64,000 nucleotides of DNA from CAVVEQ01 sp963802095 (GTDB lineage Bacteria > Chloroflexota > Anaerolineae > Anaerolineales > Anaerolineaceae). The stretch lies in the NCBI GenBank assembly GCA_963802095.1, contig CAWDHI010000001.1:248001-312000 (forward strand), written 5' to 3'. The notes below the pieces were generated by a model, which was given only the letters and a program-made list of their open reading frames with translations, was not told the DNA's origin and searched no databases. This document shows, piece by piece, positions 59,710 to 64,000 of this stretch. How positions within the stretch are numbered: position 1 is the stretch's first letter; each line of letters begins with the position of its first letter. The translations under genes were made by a program, and so were the position numbers.

Positions 59710-59738
59710 AATATACAACCATCAATTATAATTGTCAA
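59710..59738 (-). promoter_or_regulatory. Promoter for arsR operon
   Basis: On the minus strand TTGACA (59738-59733) and TATATT (59715-59710) are separated by 17 nt. Confidence 0.65.
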
Positions 59739-59803
59739 GAATCAAAAATTGATCAATAAGACAAATGATAAACTTATCAAAGGTAGATAAATTTTTGCCC
59801 GCC

Positions 59804-59832
59804 TTGACATCCCTTTTTCCATCGGGTAAAAT
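59804..59832 (+). promoter_or_regulatory. Promoter for tRNA-Ala genes and possibly leuS
   Basis: TTGACA (59804-59809) and TAAAAT (59827-59832) are 17 nt apart, 18 nt before the first tRNA. No other promoter is seen before leuS. Confidence 0.75.
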
Positions 59833-59850
59833 CGAATCGTAGTACAAACC

Positions 59851-59923
59851 GGGCCTGTAGCGCAGTTGGGAGCGCGCTTCAATCGCACTGAAGAGGCCGG
59901 GGGTTCGAATCCCCCCAGGTCCA
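59851..59923 (+). tRNA. tRNA-Ala(CGC)
   Basis: A 73-nt cloverleaf with acceptor GGGCCTG/CAGGTCC has the G3-U70 pair that marks tRNA-Ala. D arm GCGC/GCGC, anticodon loop ATCGCAC (CGC, reads GCG), T arm GGGGG-TTCGAAT-CCCCC. No CCA is encoded. Confidence 0.96.
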
Positions 59924-59947
59924 CTGTAAGACAGGCTCATTTATCAA

Positions 59948-60020
59948 GGGCCCATAGCGCAGTTGGGAGCGCGCCTCAATGGCATTGAGGAGGCCGGGAG
60001 TTCGAACCTCCCTGGGTCCA
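59948..60020 (+). tRNA. tRNA-Ala(GGC)
   Basis: A 73-nt cloverleaf with acceptor GGGCCCA/TGGGTCC, G3-U70, anticodon loop ATGGCAT (GGC, reads GCC/GCU) and T arm GGGAG-TTCGAAC-CTCCC. No CCA is encoded. It is 24 nt after the first, so both come from one transcript. Confidence 0.96.
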
Positions 60021-60030
60021 CTAAGAAAAG

Positions 60031-60277
60031 CAGATCAGGAGTAGTAGGTCATCCGTCAGAAAACCCGGCGCAGGGTTGAGAACCGGGCAGGCGCGAACGG
60101 AGCGCGAAAGATCGAACTCGCCTGATAGCCTATTCAAGGCAGGCTGCGCTGGTGAAGGTAGAGTAACCAGCGCCGGGAAAGCCCGTTATCGCTGACCTGA
60201 GAGGTCCGGTTCGCCGGGCAAACAGGGTGGCACCGCGGATCTGAAATCCGTCCCTGTACGGGGCGGAATTTTCTTTT
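60031..60277 (+). promoter_or_regulatory. T-box leader of leuS, leucine specific
   Basis: The T-box sequence AGGGTGGCACCGCGG is at 60224-60238. Stem I is closed by ATCAGG (60034-60039) and CCTGAT (60121-60126); the specifier loop on the 3' side reads GAA-CTC-G, giving codon CUC (60117-60119), which is leucine. The terminator stem is TCCGTCCC (60247-60254) with GGGGCGGA (60260-60267), followed by ATTTTCTTTT. Uncharged tRNA-Leu should switch off termination and raise leuS expression. Confidence 0.93.
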
Positions 60278-60297
60278 AACGCTCTGGAGGCATGGCA

Positions 60298-62751
60298 ATG
60301 GCTGACACAAAAGCACGATCATATGAACCCACCACGATCGAAAAGAAGTGGCGGCAACATTGGGACGCGGAAAAACTCTACGATTCCAATATCGACCCCT
60401 CCAAGCCGAAGTATTATGCTCTGACCATGCTTCCATATCCCTCAGGGGATCTTCACATCGGCCACTGGTATGCCATCGCGCCTTCCGATGCGCGCGCGCG
60501 CTTCAAACGCATGCAGGGCTACAATGTGATGTTTCCGATCGGGTTCGACGCCTTCGGCCTGCCGGCGGAGAACGCCGCCATCCAGCGGAATATTCATCCG
60601 CGCGAATGGACTTACCGTAACATAGACAACATGCGCCGGCAGCTGCATACGATGGGCGCGATGTTCGATTGGCGCAGGGAGATGGTCTCCTCCGATCCGG
60701 AGTATTACCGCTGGACGCAGTGGTTCTTCGTTCAGCTCTATAAACACGGTCTTGCATACCGGAAGGAGGCGGCGGTGGATTGGTGCCCCACATGCAATAC
60801 CACCCTGGCGCGTGAGCAGGTATGGGGAGATGACCGTCACTGCGAACGGGATGGTACTCCTGTCATCAAGAAGAAACTGGCTCAATGGTTTTTTCGAATC
60901 ACCAATTACGCAGATGAGCTATTGAAATACGAGGGTATCGATTGGCCCGAAAGAGTGCGAGTGCTGCAGACCAACTGGATCGGGAAATCGGAAGGCGCGC
61001 TGGTGAAGTTCTCCACTGAACAAGGAGACGACCTGGATGTCTTCACCACCCGGCCGGATACGCTCTGGGGGGTGACCTTTATGGTCCTGGCTCCCGAGCA
61101 TCCCCTGGTGGAAAAACTAACTAGTGTAGCGCAGCGACCCTCTGTGGATGCTTATCGAAGGGAGACCGCGCGGCAATCGGATATTCAGCGGGAAGCTTCG
61201 GATAAGGAAAAAAGCGGGGTTTTTACCGGAGCTTATGCGATCAACCCGGTTAACAATGAACGTATCCCGATCTGGATCGCTGATTATGTGCTGATGACCT
61301 ACGGCACTGGGGCGATCATGGCGGTTCCGGCCCATGACCAGCGCGATTTCGAATTTGCCCGTAAATTCGATCTGCCAGTTAAGATCGTCATCCGAGGGGA
61401 TGAAGCGGTGATTACCGAAGCAGAAATGACCGCAGCCCTGCCTGCTATGGGTCGAATGGTCAATTCCGACGAGCTGAGCGAAACCCCCGGGGAAGAAGCA
61501 TATCAAAAGGCGATCGAATTTGTGGAGAAAAAAGGTGTTGGCAAAGCTACAGCCAATTACCGCCTGCGTGACTGGCTGATCTCCCGCCAGCGCTACTGGG
61601 GAGCGCCAATCCCGATCATTTATTGCTCCAACTGCGGGGAGGTTCCCGTACCTGAGGAACAATTGCCGGTGCTTCTGCCGGATGATATCGAATGGAAACC
61701 CACCGGAGAAAGCCCGCTGAAGCTGCATCCCACCTGGCGGAAAACGACCTGCCCGAAATGCGGAGGGGGAGCCGAGCGGGAAACCGATACCATGGATACC
61801 TTCATGTGTTCCTCCTGGTATCACCTGCGGTACCTGAGCGCGAAGTGCGACAAAGCTCCCTTCGACCTCGAAGAATACAACTACTGGATGCCGGTGGATC
61901 TCTACACAGGCGGGATCGAGCACGCTACTATGCACCTGCTTTATACACGGTTTTTCCACAAGGCGTTGCGGGATATGGGTATAACCAAAGGAAACGAACC
62001 CATGCTGAAGTTGCGCAACCAAGGCATGGTATTGGGCGAGGACCATGAGAAGATGTCCAAAAGGCGGGGCAACACTGTTCCACCGGATGAACTTGTTGAT
62101 AAATACGGCGCCGATACCGTGCGGGCGTATTTAATGTTCTTCTCGCGCTGGGATCAGGGCGGACCGTGGAGTTACTCGGGCATTGAAGGCACCAGCCGCT
62201 GGATGAAACGCGTCTGGAGCATACTGCTCGAACCAGGTCCTAAAGGTGGGGAGAATCCCGCAGCCAGCCGTGACCTGCGCCGCAAGGTCCACCAAACTCT
62301 GCGTTCGGTGACCCACGATTACGAGGAAGTTGAATTCAATACCATCATTTCCTCGTTGATGGAACTGCTGAATGAGATGCAAAGGGTGAAACAACTTGGG
62401 TTATGGGGTTCGCCAACCTGGAATGAAGCGGTGGAGATCTATTTAAAAATGTTTGCCCCCGTGGCTCCACACATGAGCGAGGAGATCTGGGAAATTACCG
62501 GGAAGCCATTCTCAATCCATACCCAGGAGTGGCCGAAGGTGGATGAGGAGGCAGCCAAGAATGAAGAGATCACACTTGTTGTACAGGTCAACGGCAAAGT
62601 GCGCGACCGGTTGATTGTGGCCGCTTCCATCAGCGAGGATGAGGCGAAATCGCTGGCTGTCGCAAGCGACGGTGCTGAAAAAGCGCTGGAGGGGCGAAAG
62701 CCTCGGCAGGTAATATACATTAAAGGGCGGTTAGTTAATATAGTGGGGTAG
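60298..62751 (+). CDS. leuS: Leucyl-tRNA synthetase
   Basis: The class I synthetase for leucine, about 817 residues. HIGH is at residues 53-56 in YPSGDLHIGHW, the editing domain (CP1) is present in the stretch 222-410 (FTTRPDTLWGVTFMVLAPEH), zinc-like Cys pairs occur in CSNCGEVPVPE and CPKCGG, and KMSKR is at about 584-588. GGAGG (60286-60290) is 7 nt before the ATG at 60298 and only 1 nt before the ATG at 60292, so 60298 is chosen. Controlled by the T-box upstream. Confidence 0.97.
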   Translation: MADTKARSYEPTTIEKKWRQHWDAEKLYDSNIDPSKPKYYALTMLPYPSGDLHIGHWYAIAPSDARARFKRMQGYNVMFPIGFDAFGLPAENAAIQRNIHPREWTYRNIDNMRRQLHTMGAMFDWRREMVSSDPEYYRWTQWFFVQLYKHGLAYRKEAAVDWCPTCNTTLAREQVWGDDRHCERDGTPVIKKKLAQWFFRITNYADELLKYEGIDWPERVRVLQTNWIGKSEGALVKFSTEQGDDLDVFTTRPDTLWGVTFMVLAPEHPLVEKLTSVAQRPSVDAYRRETARQSDIQREASDKEKSGVFTGAYAINPVNNERIPIWIADYVLMTYGTGAIMAVPAHDQRDFEFARKFDLPVKIVIRGDEAVITEAEMTAALPAMGRMVNSDELSETPGEEAYQKAIEFVEKKGVGKATANYRLRDWLISRQRYWGAPIPIIYCSNCGEVPVPEEQLPVLLPDDIEWKPTGESPLKLHPTWRKTTCPKCGGGAERETDTMDTFMCSSWYHLRYLSAKCDKAPFDLEEYNYWMPVDLYTGGIEHATMHLLYTRFFHKALRDMGITKGNEPMLKLRNQGMVLGEDHEKMSKRRGNTVPPDELVDKYGADTVRAYLMFFSRWDQGGPWSYSGIEGTSRWMKRVWSILLEPGPKGGENPAASRDLRRKVHQTLRSVTHDYEEVEFNTIISSLMELLNEMQRVKQLGLWGSPTWNEAVEIYLKMFAPVAPHMSEEIWEITGKPFSIHTQEWPKVDEEAAKNEEITLVVQVNGKVRDRLIVAASISEDEAKSLAVASDGAEKALEGRKPRQVIYIKGRLVNIVG

Positions 62752-62808
62752 AAAGCAGGGGTTGAATGGTTGAGTTGTTGAAAGTTGGTTGGGAATAGAA
62801 AGGGAAAT

Positions 62809-63492
62809 ATGCGCATAGAAGACTGCAATTGGATGGATGTAGAGAATTACCTGAAAAGCGAGGATCGTATCATGCTGGTGCTGGGAGCCACAGAACAGCA
62901 TGGTTTTCTCAGCCTAGCAACGGATACGCGTATTCCCCTGGCAATCGCGGACGCGGCCAGCCAGCGCAGCGGGGTGCTGGTGGCACCACCTTTTAACTTT
63001 GGAATATCTCCATATTTCCTTTCCTACCCGGGTACGGTTAGCATCCGGGTTTCAGTTTATGTGGAAGTCGTCAAGGATATTCTTCGCAGCTATTTTGGGC
63101 AGGGTTTCCGGCGATTCCTGATCGTAAATGGTCATGGGGGAAACACGCCGGCTGCCGGCGCGATGTATGAGCTCGCCAATGAACTGAAGAGTGCTAGGTT
63201 TGAATGGTATTCGTGGTGGACGACGGATTCCACCAGGCGGATTGCAGCGGAACACAATTTGCCCACCGAGCATGCCAACTGGATGGAGGCATTCCCGTTC
63301 ACCAGGGTTACCGAACTTCCTAAGGAAGGAAAACCTGTGGTGAAAGGAAAAGGGATCCGGGATTCGCAAGCGGAGCGGGAGCTCTATGGTGACGGGACTT
63401 TCGGTGGTCCTTATCAGGCAGATGAATTCATAATGGAGGAGATCCTGGCAGCAGCGATCAATGACGTTTTGGAAGCATTGAAGTTCGAATAG
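62809..63492 (+). CDS. Creatininase-family amidohydrolase
   Basis: About 228 residues with the metal-binding patterns of creatininase/FAPy deformylase-like enzymes: GATEQHGFLSLATDTRIP and VNGHGGNTPA. Members open cyclic amides or act in folate/riboflavin-type pathways; the reaction here is not known. AAAGGG is 5-6 nt before the ATG at 62809. It begins 57 nt after leuS, with no terminator between them, so it may share leuS read-through. Confidence 0.85.
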   Translation: MRIEDCNWMDVENYLKSEDRIMLVLGATEQHGFLSLATDTRIPLAIADAASQRSGVLVAPPFNFGISPYFLSYPGTVSIRVSVYVEVVKDILRSYFGQGFRRFLIVNGHGGNTPAAGAMYELANELKSARFEWYSWWTTDSTRRIAAEHNLPTEHANWMEAFPFTRVTELPKEGKPVVKGKGIRDSQAERELYGDGTFGGPYQADEFIMEEILAAAINDVLEALKFE

Positions 63493-63513
63493 ATGTAAAA
63501 CACATCCAATATC

Positions 63514-63533
63514 GGAGCCGAAAGGCTCCTTTT
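63514..63533 (+). terminator. Terminator after the creatininase-family gene
   Basis: GGAGCC and GGCTCC (63514-63519, 63524-63529) close a GAAA loop, and TTTT follows. Confidence 0.8.
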
Positions 63534-63540
63534 CGTTTAA

Positions 63541-63569
63541 TTGACTTTTCCATGCGATTCCATGACAAT
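63541..63569 (+). promoter_or_regulatory. Promoter for leaderless ABC exporter gene
   Basis: TTGACT (63541-63546) and GACAAT (63564-63569) are 17 nt apart; the ATG at 63576 follows the -10 by 6 nt. Confidence 0.4.
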
Positions 63570-63575
63570 GAATGA

Positions 63576-64000
63576 ATGAACGCGCACCGCGAGCTGATCC
63601 GCCAATCCAAAAAAGCAAAAGCGAACCTGGTCATCACAGTACTGCTCAGCCTGGCAGGTGTGGCCTTACTTCTGATACAGGCGGGGGGGATCTCCAGGGT
63701 GATCTCGGATGTGTTTATAAGTGGCTTGGGCCTTGAGGAGGTGAAATCGATCATTTTTGGGCTGGTAGTCATCGTACTCCTGCGTGGGCTGGTTCTGTGG
63801 GGCGGGGAGGTTGCCTCAACCTCACTGGCAGTGAAGGTGAAGCAGAATCTCCGGGAGATGACGTTGCGAAAACTTTTCCGTTTGGGTCCGGACTACCTTG
63901 AAGGAGAGGAAAGCGGAGAATTGACCAGCACCATTACCCAGGGGATTGACTCCATCGACGCGTATTTCTCGCAATTCATTCCGCAGGTCATTCTGGCCGC
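63576..64000 (+). CDS. CydD-like ABC exporter, 5' part
   Basis: The first 141 residues of an ABC exporter membrane domain are visible; the gene leaves the window. Two hydrophobic segments (about 18-38 and 60-78), then LREMTLRKLFRLGPDYLEGEESGELTSTITQGIDSIDAYFSQFIPQ, match the CydD/CydC (cysteine/glutathione export for cytochrome bd assembly) pattern. The choice among three near ATGs (63568, 63572, 63576) is set by the open frame, which only 63576 gives. Identification needs the ATPase half. Confidence 0.75.
   Translation, partial: MNAHRELIRQSKKAKANLVITVLLSLAGVALLLIQAGGISRVISDVFISGLGLEEVKSIIFGLVVIVLLRGLVLWGGEVASTSLAVKVKQNLREMTLRKLFRLGPDYLEGEESGELTSTITQGIDSIDAYFSQFIPQVILA

Noticed and set aside
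62752..62808. TTG-rich repeats between leuS and the creatininase-family gene
   Set aside because: Short and irregular; no regulatory or repeat unit could be supported.
1..64000. CRISPR arrays, insertion sequences, integrases, attachment sites, replication origin
   Set aside because: None seen on either strand; no regular spacer-repeat pattern, transposase, or DnaA box cluster was recognised.

Overview
This 64 kb window is chromosomal DNA from a bacterium, dense with housekeeping genes in short operons on both strands. The best guess is Chloroflexota, class Anaerolineae. That guess rests on gene content and is inference: an NBR1-type Ig-like lipoprotein beside recA, a membrane-anchored GlmR/YvcK, a divergent GH3-like protein, ArsR-DUF2087, a cyclic-2,3-diphosphoglycerate-synthetase-like GTPase, many one-component and Ser/Thr-kinase regulators, and several promoters placed so that mRNAs would be leaderless. 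I see no phage, transposon, integron or CRISPR array.

Layout. 1-9.2 kb: lipoprotein-recA (minus), glnA, a terminated leader RNA and a polar amino-acid ABC transporter (plus), then tgt-uppP-nitroreductase (minus), where UppP carries an extra PstS-like domain. 9.2-18.9 kb: alr-recJ-EamA transporter, then AAA ATPase-GDPD-threonine/serine dehydratase-GH3-like protein. 18.9-25 kb: a signalling block with a Ser/Thr kinase divergent from an FHA-winged-helix regulator, a CpXC zinc protein, a GAF-PAS histidine kinase and a class III aminotransferase. 25.2-36 kb: glmR, gapA, pgk, rpsT, argS, the cDPG-synthetase-like GTPase, obgE, nadD and an MFS exporter.

36-46.7 kb: an envelope polysaccharide block (Wzz-like, O-antigen ligase-like, secreted metallopeptidase), YtxH and PAP2, a TgpA-like transglutaminase, an adenylate cyclase and a PfkB-like protein without its catalytic Asp. 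46.7-52.9 kb: two small membrane proteins, then the minus-strand operon rfbB-rfbA-ArnC-like GT2-wbqC-methyltransferase-wecE. The products predict synthesis of dTDP-Fuc4N and its transfer, possibly after modification, to a polyprenyl carrier. 52.9-55.4 kb: a structured intergenic RNA or attenuator, recX and rny. 55.4-59.7 kb: arsR-M24 peptidase-esterase-MFS-MBL hydrolase. 59.8-64 kb: two tRNA-Ala genes, a leucine T-box leader and leuS apparently from one promoter, a creatininase-family gene, and the start of a CydD-like ABC exporter cut by the window edge.

The strongest candidates for something new are the UppP/PstS-like fusion, the Fuc4N-lipid operon, the tRNA-Ala/tRNA-Ala/T-box/leuS unit, two terminated intergenic RNAs (before the ABC operon and before recX), and a recurring arrangement in which a -10 box lies 6-9 nt upstream of the start codon.
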